Shown: positions 1 to 7,637, counted from the first letter of the stretch. The stretch is 15,033 nt of DNA from Thermoguttaceae bacterium (GCA_017454585.1 JAFTCU010000025.1:1-15033); one strand, 5' to 3'. Numbers and translations: made by a program. The notes: a model not told the origin generated them from the sequence alone.

Positions 1-492
1 ACCTCCAAGGGGATGGACGTCGTGTTCGACTTCCCGGCCGTCGGCGCCCGCAAGGCGTTGAAACTCTACTGGAGCCACGGCGGATTCAACCGCGAGATCA
101 AGAAACACCTCGAACGCTTCGGAGACCGCAAAATCAAGATGGGGAACACGTTCTTCGTCGGGACCAAAGGCGTGATCTCGTGCGATTTTGGCTGGCACGA
201 AGTGCACCTCTATGACGAAAAGGCCGAGTACCAGGCCCCGGCCGAGACGATCCCGCCGTCCCCGGGTTTCCATCGTGAGTGGCTCAACGCGATCAAGGGC
301 GGCGAGCCGGCGACGTGCAATTTCGATTTCTCGGGCAAAATCGCCGAGGCGGGCCTCCTCGGGAATGCCGCCTATCGGGTTGGCGCGGTTGAGGGGATCC
401 GCTGGAACTGGCAGGAGATCAAGTCGCCTGACTGCACCGCGATCGACGAGTTCAACTACCCGAACTACCGTAAAGGCTGGGAAATTGGCTGA
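1..492 (+). CDS. Gfo/Idh/MocA-family oxidoreductase, C-terminal part (5' end outside the window)
   Basis: The reading frame is open from the first base to the TGA at 490-492 and gives 163 residues, about the last third of a family whose members usually have 400-470. The NAD(P)-binding Rossmann half is off the left edge. What remains is the C-terminal alpha/beta domain: the stretch around GNTFFVGTKGVI, then PPSPGFHREWLNAIKGGEP, GLLGNAAYRVG, and the ending NYRKGWEI. That ending is typical of secreted planctomycete and verrucomicrobial sugar dehydrogenase-like proteins. Family members oxidise or reduce sugars, inositols or related polyols with NAD(P). The substrate cannot be read from this portion, and no export signal can be assessed without the N-terminus. 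A hairpin terminator follows directly, so this is the last gene of its transcript. The family call is confident; the specific function is not. Confidence 0.85.
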   Translation, partial: TSKGMDVVFDFPAVGARKALKLYWSHGGFNREIKKHLERFGDRKIKMGNTFFVGTKGVISCDFGWHEVHLYDEKAEYQAPAETIPPSPGFHREWLNAIKGGEPATCNFDFSGKIAEAGLLGNAAYRVGAVEGIRWNWQEIKSPDCTAIDEFNYPNYRKGWEIG

Positions 493-500
493 TTTGATGC

Positions 501-551
501 GGTGGTACCATGGGAATGAACCTTTCTCCTCATCCCCATGGTGCCATTTTT
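501..551 (+). terminator. Rho-independent terminator after the oxidoreductase gene
   Basis: Arms at 504-519 and 530-545 pair over 16 positions, 14 as Watson-Crick pairs and two as G-U type mismatches. The stem can extend outward to 501-503/546-548, and the loop is about 10 nt (520-529). A short T run (547-551) follows on the plus strand. It begins nine bases after the stop codon at 490-492. Confidence 0.8.
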
Positions 552-563
552 CACAGTGTTTCG

Positions 564-758
564 ATGCTCCGTTCCGAATTCGGGACTGAGCGGAAAACCA
601 TCTGCCCCAATGCGGGGATTTCGTCCCCGGAGTCCATCGTCATTCCAGAAAGCGTAAAGACTATCGGCGTGTAACACCTGAAGACTGTTTACGTGGTGAC
701 AGGGACAAAAGCGGCGGAATTTGCCCGGAAATTCAACTATGACTTTAAAGTCAGGTAA
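564..758 (+). pseudogene. Remnant of a BspA-type leucine-rich-repeat (LRR_5) protein
   Basis: In a single frame the DNA reads ...SIVIPESVKTIGV, stop (TAA 672-674), HLKTVYVVTGTKAAEFARKFNYDFKVR, stop (756-758). The first piece matches the repeat unit of BspA-like surface proteins (xVxIPxSVxxIGxxAF). The second matches the usual C-terminal end of such proteins (LKTVYVxxGTKAAEFA). Normally an AF...C.sL stretch lies between them; here it is replaced by an in-frame stop, so the gene looks internally deleted as well as cut at its 5' end. An ATG at 564 opens a 36-codon frame up to the first stop but has no clear ribosome binding site. BspA-type proteins are usually large, secreted and adhesive. I read this as a decayed tail with no product. 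A sequencing error could explain the stop but not the missing repeat core. Confidence 0.65.
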
Positions 759-777
759 CTCTCCTGCGGAGACATCG

Positions 778-804
778 TTTACTTTGTTGTCTTCAATCCA
801 TAAT
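778..804 (+). promoter_or_regulatory. Candidate sigma70-type promoter for the kinase gene
   Basis: TTTACT (778-783) and CATAAT (799-804) are 15 bp apart, and the -10 lies 24 bp before the ATG at 829. The -10 has one mismatch to consensus; the -35 is weak and the spacer short. A weak purine stretch (TAGGG, around 817-821) precedes the start codon. Confidence 0.35.
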
Positions 805-828
805 TCATTAAATTTGTAGGGTCATTTC

Positions 829-3282
829 ATGCCAGATTCCGATGCCGAACTTTTTGCCATTTTGGACAAATACATGAATATCCCGGCCGAGGAACTGCCG
901 ACCCGGGAAGAGATCAAGGCGCAATATCCGGTTTTGGCGGATGAGATTTGGCGGTGTCTGGAGGGAATGACCTTTCTGAAAAAGGAAGAAGCGTCGCGTC
1001 AGGCCAAGCTTTCCTCTTTCGTTACGCCTCCTGCTACTGATTCGGACGTTTTGAGTGACTCGACGAAAAGTTTTTCTGCGACTCAAACCCACGGTGGGGG
1101 AAAAAGGCCGGATGTCATGCTAGGCCTGGAGCCGATTGGGGATTTTGAGCTGGTGCGAGAGATTGCCCGCGGCGGGATGGGGGTCGTTTATGAAGCGTGG
1201 CAAAACTCCCTGAACCGGCTGGTTGCCCTGAAAGTCCTGCCTCTTGCCTCAACATTTGATGAACGTCAACTTCAGCGTTTCCATAACGAAGCGGCAGCCG
1301 CGGCCCAGCTCGAACACACGGGCATCGTCCCCATTTACGCCATCGGAACGGACCGGGGGATCCACTATTACGCGATGAAGCTGATCAACGGGCCACACCT
1401 CGGAACGATCATTCACGCACTGCGGGATGAGCCTCCTGCTGAGAAAAGCCCTGATAATTCGACCGTTGCCATGGCGGAATCGTCCGATATGGCCGTACCG
1501 GAATCCGAAGAAGTCATGACAGACGATACTGTCGATTTCCAGCCGGATAAACCTGCCGTCCCCGCCCCACCGAAGGACGAAAACGAAGTCACGGCTTCGA
1601 TGAAGAGTCTGTACAAAGAGCGCCGTGCCGAGTATTTTCGTACCGTGGCCAAGCTGATGAAACAGGCGGCAGACGCACTGGATTACGCACATCAGTGTGG
1701 TGTGATCCACCGTGACATCAAACCAGCGAACCTGATGCTCGACTCGGAAAACCAGCTTTGGATCACAGACTTTGGTCTGGCGCAAGTTCGTTCGGACGTT
1801 CACCTCACACACACGGGCGAGATTTTCGGCACCCCGCGCTACATGAGTCCCGAACAGGCGCAGGGACATAACCGGCTGGCGGACCATCGGGTCGATATTT
1901 ACTCGCTGGGTTCCACATTTTACGAGTTCCTGACCCTTCACCCACTTTTTGGAGAAACGAATCACGTCGAGCTTTTGAAGAAAATCACGCAGGAGGAACC
2001 GAAGAAACTTCGGGCGTGGGATCCCGAAATTCCGCGTGATCTGGAAACGATTCTTCTCAAGTGTCTCGCGAAGCTGCCCACCGATCGTTACGAAACGGCT
2101 GCGGAACTTTCGGCAGATTTAGAACGTTTTCTTGAAAACCTTCCCATCGAAGCACGACGGCCGGGTTTTTTCGAGCTGGCGACAAAATGGAACGCCCGTC
2201 ACCCGTGGTTTCTTCGTTTTGTCTTCCTGATTTTGATGACTCTCTGGCTTGGTCTGGCGATTAACCACCACCAGCTCAGTCAGGAGAAATCCCGAACACA
2301 GGAAGCTCTTGGCGAGGCCCAAGCCCGATTTGAGAAAGCCCGAAGCGCAGCCGACAAACTGGTGAAAATCGCAGAAGAAGAGCTTTCCACCGCGTCTTCC
2401 CTGGAAATTCGCCGTGCCCGGCAGAAAGTGCTCGATACGGCTCTGGTTTTGTACCAGGATTTCCTCACGATCGACGAACTGGACCCTGAAACCGAGCAGC
2501 AACTCACGTCGATTCGGAATTATGTTCAACAATTCATGGAGCTTTTGGCCGAGTCGGACGGTTTGCCGCCGATTTTCCTCCTGATGGACTACGATGTACA
2601 GACGGATTTGCAGATTACGCAGGAACAAAAGGAAAAAATCATGCGTTTTAACCGGGAATTTCGTGAAAAAGGTGAACAAATCTTCAGGAATTCCCGAGAT
2701 GTAACTCAGGAAATGCGCGTTCAGGTAATGACCGAGCAGATTCGTTCAACCGATTCGTTCCTGAAAGAAGTTTTAACGAAGAATCAGAAAGCTCGCCTGC
2801 GCCAGATCCAGCTTCAAATCCAGCCAGAAAGAATTCTTGACGAAAATGTTCGCAAGGAACTTCAGCTCACGGAGGATCAAATCACCCAGCTTGAAAAAAA
2901 GCTGAGTATTTCCAATAATCGCCCGGGGCGTAATTTTGAGCCGTACCATCAGCCCGGTATTGCTCCGCGTCTCAACCGGACGGACACAAAAGCCCAAATC
3001 CCTCAACCCCCGCAATCCAGGCCGACTCCTCCTCAATTTTCCCAACGGTCACAAAGAGGGGATTTTAAAGAGATCCTGACACCGGAACAGCTGAAGAAGT
3101 GGGAATCCATGAAGGGCAAAACGTTCAAAAGAATGAATCGCATGAGACCTCCTTTTGATCGAAATGGTTGGAGAAGACACGAGGGAGAACCCAAGGACAC
3201 AAAGGAACCGGCACAGGAAAAAAGCAACGTCGAAAATTCAACGGAGAGTTCCCTTTCTGAGGGACAAAAAATCACTCCGTGA
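829..3282 (+). CDS. Membrane-anchored Ser/Thr protein kinase with LTxxQ-like extracytoplasmic region
   Basis: The product has 817 residues. Residues 1-55 form the acidic helical module common before planctomycete Hanks-type kinases (LDKYMNIPAEELPTREEI... YPVLADEI). The kinase domain spans about 105-440: glycine loop ARGGMGVVY (113-121), ATP-contacting K135 in VALKVL, catalytic HRDIKPAN (294-301), DFG (314-316) and the activation-segment GTPRYMSPEQA (334-344). All catalytic residues are present, so it should be active. An acidic Pro/Glu/Asp-rich insert of about 60 residues (about 200-258) splits the lobes. One transmembrane helix lies at about 460-482 and is followed by a charged coiled coil (about 485-550). 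The C-terminal region (about 590-760) carries four LTxxQ-like motifs starting at residues 596, 649, 680 and 750, then a charged low-complexity tail. I infer that the C-terminal part faces outward and controls the kinase. The gene is monocistronic and its 3' end overlaps the convergent regulator gene by 11 bp. Confidence 0.93.
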   Translation: MPDSDAELFAILDKYMNIPAEELPTREEIKAQYPVLADEIWRCLEGMTFLKKEEASRQAKLSSFVTPPATDSDVLSDSTKSFSATQTHGGGKRPDVMLGLEPIGDFELVREIARGGMGVVYEAWQNSLNRLVALKVLPLASTFDERQLQRFHNEAAAAAQLEHTGIVPIYAIGTDRGIHYYAMKLINGPHLGTIIHALRDEPPAEKSPDNSTVAMAESSDMAVPESEEVMTDDTVDFQPDKPAVPAPPKDENEVTASMKSLYKERRAEYFRTVAKLMKQAADALDYAHQCGVIHRDIKPANLMLDSENQLWITDFGLAQVRSDVHLTHTGEIFGTPRYMSPEQAQGHNRLADHRVDIYSLGSTFYEFLTLHPLFGETNHVELLKKITQEEPKKLRAWDPEIPRDLETILLKCLAKLPTDRYETAAELSADLERFLENLPIEARRPGFFELATKWNARHPWFLRFVFLILMTLWLGLAINHHQLSQEKSRTQEALGEAQARFEKARSAADKLVKIAEEELSTASSLEIRRARQKVLDTALVLYQDFLTIDELDPETEQQLTSIRNYVQQFMELLAESDGLPPIFLLMDYDVQTDLQITQEQKEKIMRFNREFREKGEQIFRNSRDVTQEMRVQVMTEQIRSTDSFLKEVLTKNQKARLRQIQLQIQPERILDENVRKELQLTEDQITQLEKKLSISNNRPGRNFEPYHQPGIAPRLNRTDTKAQIPQPPQSRPTPPQFSQRSQRGDFKEILTPEQLKKWESMKGKTFKRMNRMRPPFDRNGWRRHEGEPKDTKEPAQEKSNVENSTESSLSEGQKITP

Positions 3283-3673
3283 TGTTGGATACATCTGGCT
3301 TGAAATACTGCAGGCCGCTTTGACGCAGTTCGTTGGGCGTATGTTTGAACTCACGTTTTATGGCCACACATAAGTGAGAAATGCTTCGGAAACCGGTCAT
3401 TTTCGCGATTTCCGCCAGTTTGAGGCGTGTACTGGTAAGAAGTTCCAGCGCTTTACTGGTCTGAACCTTTAAAATTTCCGTATGAGGAGAAGAATTCAGA
3501 TACTTTTGGAATCTGCGTTCCAAGGTCCGCCGCGGGAGTTGGGTCGCTTCGACGAGTTCCTCAACACGCAAACCCTGGCATGCTTTTTCGCGGATCATAT
3601 TCATCGCGAGAGCCAAAGCAGCATCGTTGATTTCGCCATTGGGGAGGCAGACCTTTTCGACTGGCAGTAACAT
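3272..3673 (-). CDS. Stand-alone AraC/XylR-type DNA-binding domain protein
   Basis: The product has 133 residues and is all DNA-binding domain. After INDAALALAMNMIREKACQG come two helix-turn-helix units, about 36-58 (RVEELVEATQLPRRTLERRF) and about 84-108 (KLAEIAKMTGFRSISHL), with the family closing motif HTPNELR (111-117). The sequence resembles the C-terminus of XylR-like planctomycete regulators of about 380-400 residues, whose N-terminal half is a periplasmic-binding-protein-like sugar sensor. Here that half is missing; MLLPVEKVCLPNGE looks like its last strand. The start is nevertheless well supported, because GGAG lies 7 nt before the ATG. It may therefore be a genuine HTH-only regulator of MarA/SoxS size, or a truncated gene that acquired a start. 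The second HTH differs from the common AraC signature (SHLCVAIKREF in place of SYFSRxFK). It is divergent from the apbE-like gene. Family certain; function inferred. Confidence 0.85.
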   Translation of the reverse strand: MLLPVEKVCLPNGEINDAALALAMNMIREKACQGLRVEELVEATQLPRRTLERRFQKYLNSSPHTEILKVQTSKALELLTSTRLKLAEIAKMTGFRSISHLCVAIKREFKHTPNELRQSGLQYFKPDVSNITE

Positions 3674-3690
3674 ATAATTTCTCCAATTAT
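3674..3690 (-). promoter_or_regulatory. Perfect inverted repeat enclosing the ribosome binding site of the AraC-type gene
   Basis: On the minus strand the arms ATAATT and AATTAT flank a 5-nt centre, GGAGA, which is the Shine-Dalgarno sequence, immediately upstream of the ATG at 3673. The site could be an operator for autoregulation or a weak RNA hairpin presenting the SD in its loop. A TATAAT on the minus strand overlaps the outer arm (3686-3691), but no -35 is found at proper spacing. Confidence 0.4.
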
Positions 3691-3791
3691 AAAACGGAAT
3701 AGTTTGAGTAGTTTAAGGGAGATTTCCAGAAAATGATTAGCCTAAAGTATCGTGACGAGAAATCTGAAAAAAATTTCCTTGGAAAACTCAA

Positions 3792-4790
3792 ATGCAATTT
3801 AATTGTTGCGTATTTTTGAAAAATCCGCCGTCAAAAATGAAAATTTTTTATACGTTTTTTTTCCTGTTGCTCCTGTTGGCCCTTTTGATTTCAGGCCGTC
3901 AAATGAATTCCAGAATTCAAACGACGACTCTCCTCACCCGCCCTGTAGGAATCATGGGGACCACATGTTCGTTATGCGTCGTCGTGAAAAATTGTGACCT
4001 CCAGCGGGGAAACAGACTTCTGAAAGAAGCAGAATGGAAACTCCGAGAGTGCGAGATGCTCACGAGTACCTGGATCGAAACGTCGGAAATCAGCCGCCTG
4101 AACGCCGCCAAAGCCGGGGAAATCGTGAGCCTGTCTCCATTTACAATGGCTTTTTTACGCAAAGCCTGCGAAGCTTATGAGCAGACTGACGGAGCGTTTG
4201 ACATAACCTGCGGCAGACTTTGGCTTCACTGGAAAGCATGTGAAAAAGAAAACCGCCTCCCCACTCAGGAGGAACTCGACGCCATTCGCGCGGAATCAAA
4301 CTGGAATAACCTGGAGCTCGGGCAGCCGGGAACGCCAGAAGAAAACTCCGTCACCAAACGAGCCGACGGTGTGTGCGTTGTAACCGGTGGTCTGGCGAAA
4401 GGAATGGCCATTGACGAGGCTTTAAAGACGCTTACAAACGATGGAGTCGCGCTTCACGCTTTCGTGGAAGTCGGTGGCGATGTGGCGACGTTCCTGTATG
4501 AAAAGCCGGTCCAGATCGCGGGACCGGAGAAAAAAACCGTTGTTTGCCCAAACGGAGGAGTCTGCACAAGCGGTCACACGGCCCGGTTTTTTGAAATTCA
4601 GGGGCAAAGATTCAGCCAAATTTTAAATCCTCAGACGGGCCAGCCGGTCCCGCGCCGCTGGGAAATTACCGTGACCGCCCCGGACTCCTCGACTGCTGAC
4701 TACTGGGCCACAGCGTTGGAGGTCCTGGGGAAAGAAGGGGATTCGATTCTTCCCGAAAACATAAAAGCAGAATTTCTAAGTACGAAATAA
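3792..4790 (+). CDS. apbE: ApbE-family FAD:protein FMN transferase, membrane-anchored or exported
   Basis: The product has 332 residues. Family members use FAD and Mg2+ outside the cytoplasm to attach FMN covalently to Ser/Thr of partner proteins such as RnfG or NqrC. Visible motifs are MGTT (55-58), SEISRLN (98-104), GAFDIT (134-139), GGLAKG (199-204), GGD (228-230), TSG (259-261), the SxILxPxTG region (275-283) and the final ADYWATA (302-308). A hydrophobic stretch at about 19-34 is a signal peptide or anchor; no lipobox cysteine follows. Two starts are possible: ATG 3792, with GGA 8 nt upstream (chosen), or ATG 3837, which gives a shorter n-region but has no SD. Oddities: the usual HILDPxTG reads QILNPQTG, and the usual acidic residue before GGxAKG is absent (VVTGGLAKG), so activity is uncertain. 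No flavinylation target is encoded nearby. The gene converges with rarA. Confidence 0.88.
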   Translation: MQFNCCVFLKNPPSKMKIFYTFFFLLLLLALLISGRQMNSRIQTTTLLTRPVGIMGTTCSLCVVVKNCDLQRGNRLLKEAEWKLRECEMLTSTWIETSEISRLNAAKAGEIVSLSPFTMAFLRKACEAYEQTDGAFDITCGRLWLHWKACEKENRLPTQEELDAIRAESNWNNLELGQPGTPEENSVTKRADGVCVVTGGLAKGMAIDEALKTLTNDGVALHAFVEVGGDVATFLYEKPVQIAGPEKKTVVCPNGGVCTSGHTARFFEIQGQRFSQILNPQTGQPVPRRWEITVTAPDSSTADYWATALEVLGKEGDSILPENIKAEFLSTK

Positions 4791-4816
4791 AGTGAAAGAC
4801 CGTTTCCCGCTTTATT
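4786..4816. terminator. Candidate bidirectional terminator between apbE-like gene and rarA
   Basis: Perfect 7-bp arms AATAAAG (4786-4792) and CTTTATT (4810-4816) can be extended inward by GAAA/TTTC across a small internal loop. The structure overlaps the stop codons of both convergent genes. It is AT-rich with no long T run on either side, so its strength is doubtful. Confidence 0.4.
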
Positions 4817-6131
4817 CCTCGTTTCGTTCTTCTCTTCTGGCGCGGATGAATTCCAGTCTCGCAGCAATTTCTGCCTCCATGCCGCGGCCGGTCGGGAAGT
4901 AGTAGCGGCGGTCCACGCCCAAATAGTCCTGCGCCGCGATGGCGTCCGGGTACTCGTGCGCGTACTGGTAGCCAACGTGGCCAAGCCTCTTGCAGGCGTC
5001 GAAATTATTGTCACGCAAGTGCATCGGAACGGGAACGACCCCATTTTCCTGAACGTCATCCCGGGCGGCGTAGATCGCATTCGTGGCCGAGTTGGATTTC
5101 GGCGCGGTCGCCAGGTAGATCACCGTCTGCGCCAGATTCAACTGGCACTCGGGAAGGCCGACCATTTCGCACGCCTGAGCGCACGCCACCGCCAGCGGGA
5201 GCGCATGAGGATCGGCGTTTCCCACGTCCTCAGAGGCCAAAATCACGAGCCTCCTGGCCAGAAAACGTACATCATCGCCACCTTCCAACATTCGGGCGAG
5301 CCAGTAAATTGCCGCGTCCGGGTCGCTGCCGCGCACGCTTTTGATCAGGGCGCTGATCACGTCGTAGTGCGAGTCACCGCCGCGGTCGTGGCCGGTGATC
5401 CTCTTCTGAACCGACTCGGCCGCCATTTCGAGCGTAAAGTGGATCGGATTCGCGAAGGTGGAAAGGACGCCGATCTCCAGCGCGGAAAGGGCCCGCCGCG
5501 CGTCGCCTTCGGCCGTCTGGGCGAGGTACTCCAGCGCATCGTCGTCCATCTGGATCTTCATGTTCCCGAGGCCCCGCTCTTTGTCGGCCAAGGCATTTCG
5601 CAGGATCGTCTTGATGTTTTCGATCGTCAGCGCGTGGAACTCGAAGAGCCGGCTGCGGCTCAGGAGCGCGTTATTCACGGTGAAAAACGGGTTTTCGGTC
5701 GTCGCGCCGACTAGCGTGACGATCCCCTCCTCCACGTCCGGGAGCAGAACGTCCTGCTGCGCTTTGTTGAACCGGTGGATCTCATCCACGAAAAGGAGCG
5801 TTCGCCGCCCTTCCGACGCAACCGTATCGGCCGCCTGGGTGAGTATTTCGCGCAGTTCCTTCACGCCGTTTGTCACAGCCGAGATCTGACAGAAATCCGC
5901 GTTTGACTCGACCGCCAGGAGTTTGGCCAGCGTGGTCTTCCCCGTGCCGGGCGGGCCGAAAAAAATCACGGAGCCGAGGCGGTCCGCCTTGAGCAGTCGC
6001 CGAAGAAGTTTTCCCGGAGCCAGAAAATCCTCCTGACCCACGAACTCATCGAGATTTCGTGGGCGCATCCGGGCCGCCAGCGGCTGGATCTTACGGCGGT
6101 TTTCGTCTTCTATGGAATCAAAAAGCGACAT
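4812..6131 (-). CDS. rarA: Replication-associated recombination protein A (RarA/MgsA), AAA+ ATPase
   Basis: The product has 439 residues, the usual length. RarA (MgsA in E. coli, Mgs1/WRNIP1 in eukaryotes) is a clamp-loader-like AAA+ ATPase acting at stalled replication forks. Motifs in order are MRPRNLDEFVGQ (22-33), Walker A GPPGTGKTT (59-67), Walker B LLFVDEIH (112-119), sensor 1 VGATTENP (141-148), arginine finger LLSRSRLFEF (157-165), and sensor 2 GDARRAL (209-215). The family-specific C-terminal tetramerisation region follows (GSDPDAAIYWLARMLEGGDD, LASEDVGNADP, AYDAA-like AIYAARDDV, and the final YFPTGRGMEAEI). An AGGA lies about 8 nt before the ATG. It is last in a run of minus-strand genes, 52 bp after the caspase-like gene. 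Nothing in the sequence looks degenerate. Confidence 0.96.
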   Translation of the reverse strand: MSLFDSIEDENRRKIQPLAARMRPRNLDEFVGQEDFLAPGKLLRRLLKADRLGSVIFFGPPGTGKTTLAKLLAVESNADFCQISAVTNGVKELREILTQAADTVASEGRRTLLFVDEIHRFNKAQQDVLLPDVEEGIVTLVGATTENPFFTVNNALLSRSRLFEFHALTIENIKTILRNALADKERGLGNMKIQMDDDALEYLAQTAEGDARRALSALEIGVLSTFANPIHFTLEMAAESVQKRITGHDRGGDSHYDVISALIKSVRGSDPDAAIYWLARMLEGGDDVRFLARRLVILASEDVGNADPHALPLAVACAQACEMVGLPECQLNLAQTVIYLATAPKSNSATNAIYAARDDVQENGVVPVPMHLRDNNFDACKRLGHVGYQYAHEYPDAIAAQDYLGVDRRYYFPTGRGMEAEIAARLEFIRARREERNEE

Positions 6132-6183
6132 TTCAAAGGTCCTGAACGGATAAACTTTGCAGGGAAAACCTGAGCCTTGGACT

Positions 6184-7623
6184 TTAATTGGAAGCGGTTT
6201 TTTCCACCCGGATGAAAACCCTTCCCTTCACCACGCTCGGCCCAGCGACGGTTTCCCCCACGGCTTCAGGCGGGAGGATCTGGACCAGCGGCCGGCCGGA
6301 ACTCCCCGCGTTCGCCGCGTCGCGAGTTTCGCCGGCGTTTCCCGGGTCCCCGGTCTGGTTCTGGGCCTCGACGGTCTTCCGCGAGACGCTCAGCGTCCAG
6401 CCGCCGTCCGGTTTTTTCGTCAGTTCCTGCGCCCAGAACGTCCCTTTCTGGGGCGGTGCGAGGCGCGACTCCCACGCCGGATCGCCGTAAAACGCCACTG
6501 TGTCGCGGTCGTAAAGTAGGCCCTGGACGTCACGTTTCTGGTCGTTGGAAAGTCCCTCAAAACGTTTCTGAACCTCATCCCTTGATTTGGCGGTGGTCAA
6601 TTCCGGCAAAAGCTGCATCAGACGGTACGTCAGCGCCTGATTCGACGCGAAAAACGCCTCCGCGCACGTGAATTGGCCGGGCTGACCGAGGTAATATTCC
6701 AGCACGCCCCAACCCATGTAGCCGAACCAGGTCGGGACCGTGTAGCCGACGAACGCGTTCACGCCGAGGGAGTGGAACTCGGCCAGGACCATGCAGTCGC
6801 GGTCGTCCACGTTTCCGATGAGGCAGTTCCCCGCCGCGATGTGGACTTTCGGGCCGTCGCACGTCACCGGGAACGGCTCACCCTTGAGCGGGCAGGCCAA
6901 ATATTCACCGTTTTTCGAGCGGAAGCAGCCGTTTCTGTAGGAGTAACCCGGCTGCCAGTCGTGGCTCGTGGCGTGGGCGGAGGTGAGGAAAAGGTCGGCC
7001 CCCTTCCAAGCCTCGGCCAGTGCGCGGGTCGTATCGCCCGGCCCGTCCGTGTGGTCCGTAATGACCGCCTTGCCGTCCGGCCCCACCGTCTTTTCGACGT
7101 AGTGGTTTTTGCGGCCTTCATCGTACCAGACCCCCGACTCGAAGAATTCGAGCGGCATCGGGGAGATCCCAGCCACCCGGCGGACCGTCAGCGGCTCGGA
7201 GCAAGAAGCGACTCGAAGCGCATCCTCCGGCGTGAACCCGGTGATGATCCCCCAGATCGTGTCTGTGTACGGATCGTCGTTCAGGACGCGGGTGAGCTGG
7301 TGGATCTGACGCACGCGCGTCTCCCCAAGCTCCTCGGGCCGAAGCAGGACGCACGTGTAGTACGGCATCAGCTCGCGCATCCGGTCGATGAAAGCCTTCA
7401 GCGCTTCTTCATCTGCGTCCAGGGCGGGGATCTCGACGCGCTGAACGTCAAAGCGCTCCTTGTATTTCTTCTCAAGCGCCTGGGCCGATTTTTCCCACGC
7501 CGGGTCCGCGAAGGTTTCGGCTGAAGAAAGGACCGCGTAAACGGCCTTCTGTGGTGAAGTCTGAGCGTTGAGCGAGGCCGCAAGGCAGATGAAAACGGTG
7601 AAAAAAGTGAGTAAACTACGCAT
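6184..7623 (-). CDS. Secreted caspase/gingipain-like (clan CD-like) putative cysteine peptidase
   Basis: The product has 479 residues with a clear signal peptide (MRSLLTFFTVFICLAASLNA, predicted cut after residue 20). The mature start (AVYAVLSSAETFADPAWEKS) resembles the first alpha/beta element of C25/caspase-like proteins. Two segments look like the clan CD dyad: a hydrophobic strand ending LFLTSAHATSHDW with H217, and KVHIAAGNCLIGNV with C267. The latter is followed by a conserved-looking block LGVNAFVGYTVPTWFGYMGWG, comparable to the post-cysteine region of C25 peptidases. The His-Cys spacing of 50 is close to that of caspases. The His is followed by Ala rather than the usual Gly. The C-terminal part after about residue 400 is a predicted beta domain with a Gly/Asn/Ala-rich loop. 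No SD precedes the ATG. It lies 58 bp downstream of the metallophosphoesterase gene. The export signal is sure; the peptidase fold is inferred from motifs and catalysis is unproven. Confidence 0.72.
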   Translation of the reverse strand: MRSLLTFFTVFICLAASLNAQTSPQKAVYAVLSSAETFADPAWEKSAQALEKKYKERFDVQRVEIPALDADEEALKAFIDRMRELMPYYTCVLLRPEELGETRVRQIHQLTRVLNDDPYTDTIWGIITGFTPEDALRVASCSEPLTVRRVAGISPMPLEFFESGVWYDEGRKNHYVEKTVGPDGKAVITDHTDGPGDTTRALAEAWKGADLFLTSAHATSHDWQPGYSYRNGCFRSKNGEYLACPLKGEPFPVTCDGPKVHIAAGNCLIGNVDDRDCMVLAEFHSLGVNAFVGYTVPTWFGYMGWGVLEYYLGQPGQFTCAEAFFASNQALTYRLMQLLPELTTAKSRDEVQKRFEGLSNDQKRDVQGLLYDRDTVAFYGDPAWESRLAPPQKGTFWAQELTKKPDGGWTLSVSRKTVEAQNQTGDPGNAGETRDAANAGSSGRPLVQILPPEAVGETVAGPSVVKGRVFIRVEKTASN

Positions 7624-7637
7624 TTTAATAGGTCGTG

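Noticed and set aside
741..752. Perfect 12-bp palindrome GACTTTAAAGTC
   Set aside because: It lies inside the codons of the BspA remnant (DFKV) and is not near a -10/-35 pair, so a regulatory role is unsupported.
760..772. Small hairpin TCTCC-TGC-GGAGA after the BspA remnant
   Set aside because: The stem is only 5 bp and no T run follows. It is too weak to call a terminator.
3686..3691. Minus-strand TATAAT just before the AraC-type gene
   Set aside because: No -35 lies at 16-18 bp, and a start from it would leave a leader of only a few bases that removes most of the SD. It was kept only as a note.
6673..7524. Plus-strand open frames opposite the caspase-like gene and rarA (also 4956-5714)
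   Set aside because: Same reasoning: the minus strand carries clear family motifs, and the plus-strand translations do not.
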